Source: Raphanus sativus (lineage: Eukaryota; Streptophyta; Magnoliopsida; Brassicales; Brassicaceae). From it: a stretch of DNA of 64,000 bases. Shown here in pieces: positions 1-11,949 of this stretch; the stretch's first letter is position 1, and each line of letters starts with the position of its first letter. The notes beneath the pieces are model-generated. The model was not told the DNA's origin and did not search any database. It saw only the letters and a list, made by a program, of their open reading frames with translations. The DNA is taken from the NCBI RefSeq assembly GCF_000801105.2, contig NC_079514.1, positions 48,674,515-48,738,514 on the forward strand. The letters run 5' to 3'. The position numbers and the translations under genes were made by a program.

Positions 1-609
1 TTTTTGTCACAGTGACAGATCTATTCTAAGTAAAAGAAATAGGGAAAAAATAGAAAAATTAAATACTATATCTTTTTCTTACTTTACGATCTCCACAAAA
101 GTTTCAAGCTCTGCATCCAGACCCTTCCTTTTTTCCAACAACACATCTGGGTAAGCCACGTGTTTTTAATTTTATACCGTCTTTGAAGATATCAAGAGAA
201 ATCGAATTGGGAAAAATAGAGATGTGGGATCTCAACTAAATCGATAAATGGTAGGAAACAGTTCAGTTGCCAAACCAAGAGAACTCCGACGAATTTTTGT
301 CAGTTTTTGTGACGACGTACCGAGAAGAAAATTAATCGTCGGGATCTTGAATGGCCTGAGAAGATACCGACAACATATTCTAGGAACTTTCCGAGAAAAC
401 AAGCTCCTCGCTATTTTCTTTTCTTTCCGACAACTTACCGACTTTAGTTTATGACAAAACACCGAGAATATTGATTTATCGCAAAGTCCCGATAATATTC
501 CGAGAATAATCATATGTTCTCGGAAATTGATCAGAAACCCATCATAAATTTACCGAGGAGAGATGTAGTCGGTAAATGTCGTCGGCGTTGACATTGATTT
601 CTTGTAGTG
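1..609. mobile_element. CACTA-like DNA transposon, right terminal part
   Basis: The segment ends in TTTCTTGTAGTG (598-609), the inverted form of the CACTACAAGAAA terminus of plant CACTA (En/Spm) transposons. From about 280 onward it is full of ccgag/ccgac motifs of the same style as the complete element at 44577-46754. No matching CACTACAAGAAA start is found upstream in the window, so the left end lies outside or is lost. No transposase reading frame is visible, so this is probably a non-autonomous element. Confidence 0.6.
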
Positions 610-771
610 CAACAACACTAATCAATTATGATTATATTAGAATGTGGTGTGAGATTAGGTTTTGGAAACCCGAAGGTAAACCTTATGATGTTCTATTAAT
701 TCACAACTAAGATGTGTTAGCTGAAGACATTGAAGCTCAAAGAAGGAAATTTAACTTCCATTGACATGATC

Positions 772-972
772 TCAAGGGTGTTCCTTGAGGATATGATTTT
801 TTTTTGTTGACAATGTAACATAAGCAAACGGTATTGCTTTGAACTGTTTTTCATGATCACAATTACAATGCATCAACAAAGTAATTAACTTTAGAAACTG
901 ACTCACTAGTTGAATTTCATTTCCTAAATCTTGCAAGAGATCCAATAGTTTATAGTCTTTGTATAATCTCAT
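772..972 (-). pseudogene. Possible Copia RNase H remnant (weak)
   Basis: A 66-residue open frame contains the stretches LLQDLGNEIQLVSQ and ITLLMHCNC. These resemble the end of a Ty1/copia RNase H domain, where a leucine-rich 'LxxL...I..HCD' stretch precedes the conserved Asp. The Asp is replaced by Asn and the downstream 'NGKxRHI' motif is not recognisable. It stands alone without LTRs or other pol domains. I may be over-reading a chance frame. Confidence 0.22.
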
Positions 973-1164
973 CTGGCCTCATACAGAGAGATCAAGTCTG
1001 GTAACAAGAACTTCATTTTCTCAAAACTTAAATAATATAAAATTATTTTCCAGCTTAACGTACAACTCATCTAACAAACTTATGAGCAACTTTCTGCAAC
1101 CTAAAAAAAAAGGAATCAAAAGAACTTGGCACCGAGAAAGAGGGAGAGTAAATAGAGTTTAGAA

Positions 1165-1400
1165 ACAATTGGGCCAACTTCGGCCCATCGTGTAGCTTCA
1201 CGTTTGAAAACTCTGGACTTACCCGGGCCCTTTATCGGAACATAATGAGCTTCACGTTACAAAATCTGGACTTAGTTGAGCCCATTTTCGGCCCACTTTA
1301 ACTAGGTTTTTACGTCTTTTTGATGAGGGAACCCTAAAGAAGCCCTAGGTTTATCAATGTATATATGAGAACTCTGTCTAACCAATCCCTCAATAACTAA
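1165..1400 (+). promoter_or_regulatory. snoRNA-type promoter: site II elements, telo-box, TATA
   Basis: Site II type motifs lie at 1170-1175 (TGGGCC), 1182-1187 (GGCCCA), 1225-1230 (GGGCCC) and 1290-1295 (GGCCCA). A telo-box AACCCTAA follows at 1330-1337 and a TATA-like TGTATATATGAG near 1358-1369. Telo-box plus site II is the established signature of plant ribosomal-protein and snoRNA gene promoters. No protein frame follows; two snoRNA-like units do, so this is best read as their RNA polymerase II promoter. The site II region carries an internal imperfect duplication (1193-1221 and 1248-1276, sharing 'agcttcacgtt' and 'tctggactta'). Confidence 0.75.
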
Positions 1401-1508
1401 ATCTTTCGTTGTCTCTGTTTTAAAATCTCTGTTTTGCTTTAAAGGTTTAGACTTTTTTTCATTGAAAGTATTGATTTTTATGTGATGTGTTTTTTATGAG
1501 AACTAAAA

Positions 1509-1622
1509 AGAGGAGAAAAGAGAGATATGATGATTGAACTTTCTTGGTTCCCTATTGGTTTGATTTGGCCGAGATGATGGCATCTTACGTATTAGCTCTA
1601 TCTGATCTTTCCAATCTCCTCT
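1509..1622 (+). ncRNA. C/D-box snoRNA copy 1, 18S rRNA methylation guide (U44-like)
   Basis: A C box ATGATGA (1527-1533) and a D box CTGA (1602-1605) are bracketed by an outer stem, AGAGGAGA (1509-1516) with TCTCCTCT (1615-1622). The bases before the D box, acgtattagctcta, are complementary to the conserved 18S rRNA stretch tagagctaatacgt. By the rule that the fifth base upstream of the D box marks the target, the methylated residue is the A of tagAgcta, equivalent to human 18S A166, which as I recall is guided by U44. A C'-like GATGATGG lies near 1573. The D' guide target was not identified. It should act in the nucleolus with fibrillarin. It shares a promoter with the copy starting 40 bp downstream. 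Confidence 0.8.
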
Positions 1623-1661
1623 AAAAGTTGTTTATTGTTATCTTTCGGAGTTTAAGATAGT

Positions 1662-1776
1662 AATGAAGAGAAAAAGGATATGATGAATGTTGAACTTTAT
1701 TGTTCCCTATTGGTTTGATTCGCCGGAATGATGGCATCTAACGTATTAGCTCTATCTGATCCCTTTCTCTTCATTA
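1662..1776 (+). ncRNA. C/D-box snoRNA copy 2, tandem paralog of copy 1
   Basis: C box ATGATGA (1680-1686) and D box CTGA (1756-1759), with a long outer stem: AATGAAGAGAAAAAGG (1662-1677) pairs with CCTTTCTCTTCATT (1762-1775) apart from a one-base slip. The interior is nearly identical to copy 1 (ttccctattggtttgatt, atgatggcatct, acgtattagctctat), so the 18S guide is the same. The outer stem sequence differs completely from copy 1 while remaining paired, which is strong evidence for conserved RNA structure. Both copies probably come from one dicistronic precursor, the usual plant arrangement. Confidence 0.82.
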
Positions 1777-4700
1777 CTCTGTTTTTAGTTCGGTGATTAT
1801 TGGTTAGCTGATAATATCTGTTTCCCTAATCTGTTATGTTAGACGACTATTAGATTCAGTGGATACCGATTAATGTTAGATGTGTTTTTGTACAACTGAT
1901 GGTCCGATAAATAATTAAATAACCTCATGTGTTTCTACCAGTGTGGTTTAGCTCAGACAAAATAATCCAATGTTGGTTTGACATCTTACCGCCAACATTT
2001 TTTCCGTCTCAGAGCATCTTAATCTTTTGAAAAGTCTTTCCCTTGCGAGAATAACAGCTCCGGGAAGCCTCTCTATTGAAGAATCACAGCCGTTGGACTC
2101 ATTTCAGTTATAAGATGATAGATCCGTGACAAAATAATCAATCGTCAATCCATTAATTACAAACTAAACCCATGTTTCTGTCGACTATTTTAATCACAAC
2201 TAGATTTTGACCCACTCGACCGAGCTGTTGTTAATTTTCATTTCTATCTTTGTTTATATTAAATATTATACACGATTTATAATATGGGTATTAATATAAT
2301 ATTTTGAGAAATAACAATGTGTTTAATTACATCGAATAACCTTTTTACATTCTACAGTAAATTATATGATTGATATTTATTAGACTCATATAAACTAATC
2401 CAAACATTTTACAGTTTGATTTATGTATAAATATCTAAAAAGTAATTTTCTGAATTAAAACTAAGATAATAGATAAATATGAGTTAGTATGGTATTATAA
2501 ATTGATACATTAGTTATAAAATTTGTAAGAAAATAAAAATATTGTAGACAATTTATTCCGTAGAATATTCGGTTTGTATAGCTGTATCTATAGTTTTCAA
2601 AATAGAGAAATTATATATATTGTGAAAATATTTTATAAATTACGTTAGGAAAGATCATAACAACTTTGACTGATAATATATGTCAACTTAATTGATTTAT
2701 AAGTACAATGTTTAATTTTAATTGCTTCTTAGTTAACTTTCTAAATATTATTGTTATACTAAAAATTATAAAAATACTTAGTATATGGATTTAAACTTGG
2801 TTACTAAGTTTTTCAAAAAAATATTTATTTTTTGAAAATTTTAATTAGCTAAAATAGTTAGGAATTTGATCTAAACTCGTAATAAGTATTTATTCGTATA
2901 AGTGATAATACATATTTTAAAAATTAACCTGATTAAATAAATATTTAATTGAGTAATTTTATTTTTGTCTTATAAACCATTAATTGTATCATCGATATTT
3001 TTAAAAATATTACCCGTATATCCGCACAAATGTATTTTTTTATGGATCAAAAATTTTATGATAATTTTAATAAAATTGTTGTATATATTATTTAAAATAT
3101 ATGGTGCTATATGAAAATATATGTAACATAATATATGTAACATAATATGTTTATATATTATATAAGGGATTCTTTTATGTGACTTCTATTTTTAGTTATT
3201 ACTGATAAATAATAAAAATATAATTACATAAAATTTAAAACAATATTGTTCATTAACTACTTAAAGCTAAGTTTATTAATTATTTCCAAAGAATGATTTT
3301 CAATCCTAAACTTGTGATTTTATGGTAAAAGAAGTTTGAATTGAAATTGTCCAACTGTTATGAAGAATATGTTTCTTTGTTTATTTTTTCTATGAATCGA
3401 ATTACACATAAATTTTATATAATTTGATGTTGGTGCATGTTAAATAAACTAAAAATGTGATTCATGTGTAAGTTTCCAAAAAATAAATTTTTAGTAGTTT
3501 GTTTAGGAAATTATTTAATATCAGAAAAAGACAAGCAATACTTAAAAATAGGTTTATTAAATGTTCAGTGGCATTGAATTGTAATTATTGTGCAAGTTTT
3601 AGGGTTATTCTATATATGTACTTCTGTTTTAATAAAGTAGATTTTGCAGGCAATGAAGTGGAAAAATACATATGCCCATAGGGTCCTGAGGACTAAAACT
3701 ATTGCAAATACTCAAAAATTAAAAACACCAATCCTTTTTCGAGGAGTTATTAGCAAATAAATTAGTTTAACAATCCATTCCATTGGTTTATTGAGTTTAA
3801 CAATTTTATTAAATTTTTTAGTTATCTATTTAAAAAATTTCAAAATCCACTAAAATCTTTTTTCTTTTTGGTTAGAACTCAGAACTTTTATTATTCAAAA
3901 TTTTTAATTATTGTTGATTCTCTAATAATAAATAAAATATATGTGATAGAAAAGTCTATATATATTCATGAGATTAATGGGAGATAATTCTCTCCATTTT
4001 TACTTAGGAAACATTACTTTCAAAATATTTATGTGTATTTGTTGACCAAAAAAAAAATATTTATGTGTACTCATGAGATAAATAAAATCTATGTATATTC
4101 ATTGGAAGATATCTATGTGTATTCATTGGGATACTTTGAAAAATACCTTATTAATGATTTTAAATTTGAAGAATATATTTTGTTTTTTTCCTTTTTGTAA
4201 ACTACACTTTCTTATATGCAAAAAATCATTTATATCCAGATTTTCTTTTACACTAAGAATTAAAAACAAAATTACAATAATAAATTATTTATATTAACGT
4301 AATTATGATAATCGTTGCTCGTGTATTGGAGTTTTTTTAAATTAAGTATAATCGACAATGATGACCAAAAAATAATATAATCGACAACTTAGCTGAATCA
4401 CAAAAACTTTAGACCATATACCTTATAAACCAGAACCTGCACAAATCTCTATTGTTCATTCTTAAAATGGTGAAAACAAACGTTGTATTCCATGAGAATC
4501 TAAAAATCATTTTGCTTGAAGTAAAAGGGATCTTAAAGTAGATGTCTGGTATAGTAACACACTCTCCTTTTCGAAAAAAAAAAGTAACACACTCCATTGA
4601 TGATTTGGTTGGAACTTGGAATTTAATGTTTGAATTCTTCTTAAGCTTTAAAATTGCTCTTGATTAGGATTTCGGTTTAAGTCTTTCGGAGGTCGTGCTT

Positions 4701-6560
4701 TGATGTTAAGTTGCATTTTAGTACATACTATATCTTCAATTATTTATCTCATTAATACGTTGTGGTTGTTTTGGTTCATGTTTGTGTTGGTTTGCTTGTA
4801 TGCTTATATCTCGGAGTCCTATTTCCGTGTATAAACAGATATCCTCTGTTTTTCGTGAATAAAACAGAGCTCTTTCTTTAATCCTGTAAATTAAAACGAA
4901 ATAGAGCTCTTTTTTGTTTCATTAGCTGTGCAGTGTAGACAATACTGATTATTCATCGTCATTTATTTCCCTAGTGTATTACTGCATATTGATTATTGAA
5001 GAAGATCATTTATGTATAACCAAAACCTGTTCGTTAGAAAGAAAAAAAAAGCCTGTTCGTTAGGTTTAGTTCTATGTATAGTTTTGATCAAAAGCATAAA
5101 TTAACAAAATACATAATCATTTAAAATATTTATATTGGATACTTTAGTAAATTAACATATGCAAAGTGTAGTTTTCAAAAAAATTAAATAATGGTGTAGT
5201 TTTCAAATTGAAATCTCATATAGATGTATTTTTCCAAATTTTCCTTTCTCCATTTTTACTCATAAAACATAACTTTCAAAATATCTATGTATATTCATGA
5301 CATTTATAAAATATATTTGATAGAAAAGTCTCGAAAACAAAATTATCATTTTTGCCAAATATCTTCATAACTTTCAAACTATACATTTTCGAATTTGAAC
5401 TTTTTATTAAAAAAGTCTGAATTTTTTTTCAAAATTTTTTTTTTTTCATTTTGAAATTCTTAAATTCCTTTTGAAACTATTTGTAGAATTTTTATTTTTA
5501 AACTTTAGTATTTATTTATTTTAAATTCGAAAAATTTCTTAGCCATATATTTACTTTACAAAATGAATGATAGAAAAATATATAAATTCATGAAGTAACA
5601 ATTTATAAAAGTGATGATCAAATTTTGTAAGCCAATGTATATATATATTCTTTATTCACATAACTTAAAAAAATCTATCAACTTTTAAAATTTACAAAAT
5701 CATCTCTCAATAATCTCTCCATCCCTAATTTTTTGAATTTCAACTTACTCGAATCCAAGTCCTTTCCTTGATATATCCTTCACTGCCGGTGACACATAAG
5801 GAAAATATGTATTAAATGACTCGTGTAACCGCACCGGTTTTGGGTGCGGTTGCATACTTTTGCGAATGCGGGTGATTGTGATTTTTAGTATAATATATAT
5901 TAGTATGCATATTATTTCAATTTAAAAATTTTTATTGAATGTTTTTATTTTAGATTTATATTCTTTTTTAAAAAAAATTATCCACCCGCAACCGCAAACG
6001 ATAGATGGAACCAAGTTTGAATTGAACAGGTTTAGAACGATCTGAAGTGATTTATAGTGTTCTTTGTGATTGTTGAAAAATGCCAACAACTACTACTTAC
6101 CATAAAATTGTGTTTACTACTAACCATAAAACTGCGTTTACAGGTGGTAGCGGAGAGTTTCACTATTGGAACTAACTAGATTTTGACATTTATTTTTGAT
6201 TCGCGGAAGCTATTTTAAAAAAGTTATAAATACAAAACTTATTCTATACATTCTAAATTTTTATTATTTTAAAATTAATTATTTACAATTATATTGTTTG
6301 AGGGGGTTTTATATACAAATATTTTTTATTAGGTTAATTAATGAAGTTGATCTATGTTTAGTAATCTCTAATGCACCTGAAATTTTCAATTTCAATTAAA
6401 TTTACTTTCTTAATTAGTTTTATGAAATTGTGTTTGATTAACACAAATTATGTTTTCAAAAACTTTGTTACCCAGGATCCAACCCAAAAACAAAAAGGGT
6501 TGAGAAAAGCAAACCCAATTACCTATTTCCTGACTGAGGCTTCCGATCGATGACAGAAGT
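1777..6560. other. AT-rich intergenic region without supported genes
   Basis: No credible coding frame. Points seen: 1958-1990 resembles 17674-17706 ('aaaataatccaatgtt'); 2200 starts ctagattttgaccca, a possible degenerate Helitron end; 3500-3650 is similar to 55120-55265 (shared 'cagtggca' and 'gttgtaatta' context); 3840-3965 is a diverged direct repeat of 7190-7300 ('tcaaaatccactaaaatctttt' region and 'aaaatatatgtgatagaaa'); 5816-6003 has accgcacc/acccgcaacc motifs facing each other, like the foldback ends of the pyrimidine-purine repeats found elsewhere in this window. These look like old transposon remains. Confidence 0.5.
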
Positions 6561-6602
6561 TTACTAGAAAAACTTGTTTTTTTTTGGCATCACTAGAAAA
6601 AC

Positions 6603-6932
6603 TTGTTTAATAGTATAGAGTCCTCTTTCTATGGAGATCCAGAAGGGATTCAAGTGTCCTTTGAATGCAACAAGAAACCATTAGGTTTTAAACAAGGTGC
6701 CATTAATGGTTTACATCGACAAACTTTTAGCTCAGCCGAGTTTAAAACCGAGAGGAGAGATTGCAGCATATGTTTAGAGAGTTTCACTGACGGTGACATG
6801 CTATATCCTTGCTCTGTACCCATAGTTTCCATTCCTCGATCGTGCTTAAACCCTTGGTCGTCACTGTGTATGCAAGATAGTAAGATCCTTATTTGTCATC
6901 CATCTTTTAATTTATGGTCTATGTGTAGATAG
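6603..6932 (+). pseudogene. Decayed RING-H2 finger fragment
   Basis: The frame contains CSICLESFTDGDML, the first half of a RING-H2 finger (Cys-x2-Cys), followed by SCLNPW, which corresponds to the middle Cys and Trp of the finger. The Cys-x-His-x2-His part that should lie between is replaced by PCSVPIVSIPR, so the metal-binding histidines are gone. No ATG opens the frame (it begins at a TTG) and the second zinc site is missing. RING fingers of this class are E3 ubiquitin ligases. This copy cannot bind zinc normally and is best called a pseudogene fragment. Upstream to 6480 the sequence may include further decayed exon. Confidence 0.5.
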
Positions 6933-7536
6933 GATGTGCTTCTAGCAATATTTGTTAATATTATCACCAACATTTTGACTATAATCAGTCATAATTTACT
7001 AAAAATCAGTTGTTAATGCAAAATCTCACATTCAAAAATAGTATTTTACTTATATTTATATAATTTATACTTATATTTTAATTAATTTTTACATATATTT
7101 TTATTAATTTTTACTTATAGTTTTTATAATTTTATTGAAGTGTATATAAACATATTTATTATATAAATCAAGTTTATTAAAAAAATTTAGTTGTCTGTTT
7201 AAAATTTTCAAAATCCACTAAAATCTTTTGTTATTCAAAAAATTTAATCATTGTTGATTCTCTAACTATAAATAAAATATATGTGATAGAAAGCCAAGTC
7301 CGTTATATATTACTTAAGTCTCTTTCATATTTTCAATATGAAATTTTCTCCGCAACACACTCCATCGAGATAATAGTGCATATAACCATTAATTTCGATA
7401 TAATCCATCATACCCTCTCAATTTTGGTAGAACTAAACTTTTTATGGGTCATCAGCTAGTGAGATGATCTGGCTAGATTATGTATAGGCCCTCTGTGATA
7501 CCATGACAAATCATTAAGAGTTATTATTAGAAGAAA

Positions 7537-10500
7537 CTAGATGCGATGTCCGCGCTATGCGCGGAAAATGTTCGATGTTTAATGGTTTACGATGAAAATA
7601 TAGTGAAAATATAATTTTTGGCCAGTTTAACTAATTTTTATGGATGAGTCAAGAAAAAAAAAACTAATTTTACATGGAATTTTTTTGTATCCATAAGTAA
7701 TTATATATTATTTAAAAATTATTTAAAGCTTTTCTTTGGTTTTGAATAATATATTTTATGTTATTAGAATACTTAGCAAATTATAAAGTTTAACAACATT
7801 CTCACTCTACACACCACCAAAATCAGTCGGGTAAAGTACACACATAAATATATGAACATAAATATAGATACACACATTTTTTTTAATTATAAGAACATAC
7901 AAATGCGAACAATACATATTCTAGTTAATAAATTATATTGTATGTTTTTCTTAAGCTGGATTAATTTCTGTGAATACTAATACAAACGCGATACCTATAT
8001 ACTATAAAAGCTATGGTTTTATTTTCTCAACAATCGTAAGCACAACCTCCATTTATCATACCAAAGCCAATGACCCCTTCGCTCTAATTCATCGGCTTCG
8101 TTCCCACCATATATTGACTTAACGCTCCTTCTTCTCACTCACCTCATCATATTTCTACTATAATTTTTCAGAAGGAGAAAGCACAAAAAAAAAACTCTCC
8201 ATTTCATGTTATTTGGTGAAACTCTATTTAAAAGACTATATGAGCTGTGTCTTTTAAAAAAAAGTTATAATCATAAGGGTTTGTGCAAATAAAAAATACA
8301 TAAACAACGACTAATATTTATACTTTATAAGGCTCAATACATGTTTACATAAGCTTTTATAAATATTTTAATTTAAATTATGTTTGAATGTAAATAATAT
8401 TATATATATCATTCAAAAAGAGTGTGATGCTATATTTATATCATCGAAATCATTCGAAGAAAACTACCTTTTTAAGAGATAAATTAGGACACCATAAATA
8501 ATTAAATGGATAAAATTTATGATAGATATAAAAGAAATGTGACATTGTTAAATTCATTTTATTTAAAAATTTATTTCAAATATGTTTAGTTTAAATTATC
8601 TGATTGGACATTTTGTGTGAACTAATTTGTCTATGTGGCATAGATAAATCTGGTAAAACCAAACTAACCAGAACTAAACCGAAATAAAGAAACATAAATT
8701 GCTTAAATTACCACTTTTTAATATTACTTTTCATGTTTATATTAACCGAACTTACCATTAGTTTTAAAGAGGTAGATATACACTTATAACTGTATGGTTA
8801 ATTAATCTAAACTTTTGATTTAGATTTCAGGGGCAGTATTTTAGAAAGTTGGGTTCACGATTTAATAAATATATAAATAAATATTTAAATAATTTTTTTT
8901 TAAATAGTTTTAAAATGAAATTTCTAATTTCAAAATAAAATACTTGTTTTTTAAATCTAAATTTAAAAATGAATTTGAAAACGTATAACTCGACAAATTA
9001 TTTTTTATTATTATTTATTTAAATAATTATTTATATTTGTCTATAAAGCAAGTGTAGAATGATTGTAAGCCAATTAAGTACAATAAACCAAAAACAATTA
9101 AATTAAATGTAATACTATAGTTATATGTAAACTATATGATATAAATGATAATATATATACATAAGTAATTTTTTAGATCTGACAGTTAGATTTAGATTTT
9201 ATCTTATCAACTGTTGATTAGGCGTTATTAATAGATTTGATCTATCATGACATAAGTTAGTTTTACGGAAAAAAAAAACAAATCCAAGAGATGAATCGTG
9301 TGATGATGTTCTTCCAATGTAACAAATCCAAGAATTGAGTGTTGTCAACATTAATTGTATAGATGTATGTAAAACATCTTTTTAGATATTCCAACGTGTT
9401 AAATATCTTAATTTTCTCCAAATATTTAAAAACTTTAAACCCATCTGGTTAATCTACCACAAAATGATTTAAGTTTGGTGTCCTAAAACATTCAAACTTG
9501 CTATTGGTCACAAAATGATTCCTTGGCCGTCTTACAGTGAAAAGGAGAATAACAGTCCTAAATCTTCCTTAGATTATTATCCCTACTAAGATTGAGAACA
9601 ATAGTCTTTGTCAAATCTCCTTAGATTCACCAACATACCATAATCACAACATGAAAGCTAGTAGTCTGCGTCATCTTCATCATGAAAGTCTGCTTGTTAA
9701 TGAGCAGCTCCAAAGACATCAAAATCCATATCCAGAGCAAGCATCTCCTCCAAATATCTATTATTCTTCATCTCGCCATCTTCTTTCTCTTGCTCTTCTG
9801 TCAGCTTCTCCCTCTCCTCCACAAACTCTTTCATCTCTTTTCTTTCCATACTCTATGAAGCTGCAGACGTCCTCAGCCCTGCAGAAGAATCAGATCAGAA
9901 GAATTCAGTCACTCTTGTGTTTCACGAGAAACACATGATTTCTGTAAATATGTATTCATACTTATCTCGCAGATCAACAACTTAAGTACGCTCCTGCTGC
10001 TGCAGCATCTTAAAATTCTCTTCTTTGTCTCTTTTATCATGTATATGGCTGATTGAGTCTTTGAAAAACCTGTCTTGTGAATGCTCCAACGTTTTTTTTT
10101 TTCAAAATCAGGAAGTGTATCAGTAGCCCCCGAGATAAAAGAAACATACTTCTTTGATGTTCTGCTAATGCTGCATCTTTCTTCTTTGTTTCACAATGCA
10201 GTTATCTTCTGCAGTTTTCCGCAGCAGCTTCTGGCTCATATTTCCTAGAGATTCCTCAACCACCTAGGCTTGCTTGTTCTGTTTCGTAAGCTTGTTTTAA
10301 AACCAGTGTATCTGATTATCCTCCGTGATCTGCCCCCAGCTTCTTAACTACATTGTTCTGGTACTACTTCATCTCGTACTTTAGGCATGTTTGCCTAACG
10401 AATCATACAAAAATACATGAAATACATTCATAAGGACTAACAAAACTCTAAATCAAGTACAAACCTCATCTTGATTCAGTGTGGTTTGTGAATCCATTCG

Positions 10501-10992
10501 CACAAACCTCATCTTCAGATTCCAAGTCTGAACGAACTATTTTTTCAAACATTACCACTAATCAAATACTAAGTTAGAACCAGAGGGTGGTAAGAATTGA
10601 ATATCCGAACGGTGTCTCTCCACCAAGCTCGGCCTGTACGAAGGATTCATCTGCGTCACAAAACATTAAAACAAATAGTGAAAAGAAAAGTAGAATCGTT
10701 ATTCAAATCGGAATCAGACAATGAAGGAGAAGTAGTCAATACAGATCCAGAATGGAACCGATTCACGTTTTCTTCTAAAATATAGAGAATTGTGAGTACA
10801 ACTGAAAAGGAGATAGAGAGACTTTAACGGGGTGAGCAGTTGATTTCTTTCAACTGGGATGCTAATCGATAAATTTTCAAGGAAGATTTAAGTCGTGCTG
10901 ACATGGCATATATGTAGATCTGATTGGTTCGAATTAATCTGCTGATGTGGATAGGCTCAATGGAACTCTCCTTTTAGTAGTGTTATTATAGA
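7537..10992 (-). mobile_element. Non-autonomous Helitron, 3.46 kb, minus orientation
   Basis: Read on the minus strand, the 3' end shows the hairpin CCGCGC-ata-GCGCGG, nine bases, then CTAG (plus 7537-7540), followed by T. The 5' end is TCTATAATAACACTACTAAA (read from 10992 downward), a typical Brassicaceae Helitron start. Flanks are A at 7536 and T at 10993, fitting insertion between A and T. No Rep/helicase frame is present. It shares a diverged internal segment (about 8390-8640) with the element starting at 58164. It carries possible captured exon material near 9.65-10.6 kb. Confidence 0.75.
9697..9849 (-). pseudogene. Captured gene fragment inside Helitron, unknown, acidic C-terminus
   Basis: An ATG-initiated 50-codon frame on the minus strand encodes a highly charged peptide (many Glu/Lys: KEFVEEREKLTEEQEKEDGE) ending LDMDFDVFGAAH and a stop. 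Composition is unlike the AT-rich surroundings, which suggests a piece of host exon picked up by the Helitron, perhaps with more exon pieces up to about 10550. I do not recognise the gene, and transcription is unsupported. Confidence 0.3.
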
Positions 10993-11299
10993 TATTATTA
11001 GACTTTCATATTGCTAAGTTTATTGGAATTCTAATTTAAAATCAATTGGTGGTGGTAAGTGAAGTGGTTCAAAACTTATATATTACTCAGTTCTTTAACA
11101 TTTTCAATATCGGATATTCTCTCCAACAAAAGCCAGCACACTTCATCTACCAATTGTTGGAAAAGCCGTGGTGAGTCGTACATCTGTGACATAACAACCC
11201 TAATATGATTGTTTTGGCTTAATTTTAAAACTTTGGCTGCCGAAAATGCCAGATGCTTCTCGAATTGTTTAGGTTGATATCCAAGACCTTAAGCATGCT

Positions 11300-11866
11300 T
11301 GTAGGATGTTGGTTGTGAAGACTCGAAGAAATCAGAACCGGTTTGGTTTGATGGGTGAATTGAGTTTGCGTTCCGGTTTAGGAATCGGTTCAATTCAAGT
11401 TGTAATACGTCGCCGCATCACGTCGTCTTCTTCTCTCTTTGTTGAGAGGTTGTTACAAAGCGGGGTCCACAGCTAGAGGCCGTTACTCGGTTATTAACTA
11501 GCTCGTGTGACGAGTTGTAAGTAGAGCAATCATTCTGGGAAACACGGTGAGAGAGAAAAGCGATAGAGAGAGAGATCGGATTCTACGGGGGTGAGAGATT
11601 TCTTTTGGGGTTTTTCCGGTGTGAGTAACGACGGTGATACGGCGAGCTTGTAAACACTGAGCTTAGTGAATTCCGAGGAGATCCTCGGCCAGACGTAGAG
11701 TCGCGGTTTAGCGCTCGAACTGGATAACATCTCGCTGTGTCAAATCTTTCTTTACTCCTGTTGATTCTCAATCTCGTAAACCGTATTGATTGATTGCTTG
11801 TTAGTGTTCGTTTGTTGATTGATTGATCGAACAAACAGGATCTCGTATTGACTCGATTCCACAACA
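11300..11866 (+). repeat. 5' LTR of the copia element
   Basis: A 567-bp direct repeat of 16115-16679, starting TGTAGGATGTTGG and ending CCACAACA. It contains the element's promoter region by function, though no convincing TATA box stands out. The preceding 5 bp are the target duplication ATGCT. Confidence 0.92.
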
Positions 11867-11868
11867 AG

Positions 11869-11881
11869 TGGTATCAGAGCC
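11869..11881 (+). other. Primer-binding site for initiator tRNA-Met
   Basis: TGGTATCAGAGCC begins two bases after the 5' LTR. It is the standard complement of the 3' end of plant initiator methionine tRNA used to prime minus-strand synthesis in copia elements. Confidence 0.9.
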
Positions 11882-11949
11882 AGGTTCTGGCTGGTTCAGG
11901 GAGGAATCGAATCTTGCTGAGAGGCGGTGACGAAGGAGATATCGTCACG

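Noticed and set aside
2196..2225. ctagattttgacccac, reminiscent of a Helitron terminus
   Set aside because: The hairpin (ccactcgaccgag) is poor and no 5' partner was found.
4409..4597. 62-codon minus-strand frame
   Set aside because: No motif, no homolog within the window, and AT-rich flanks; treated as chance.
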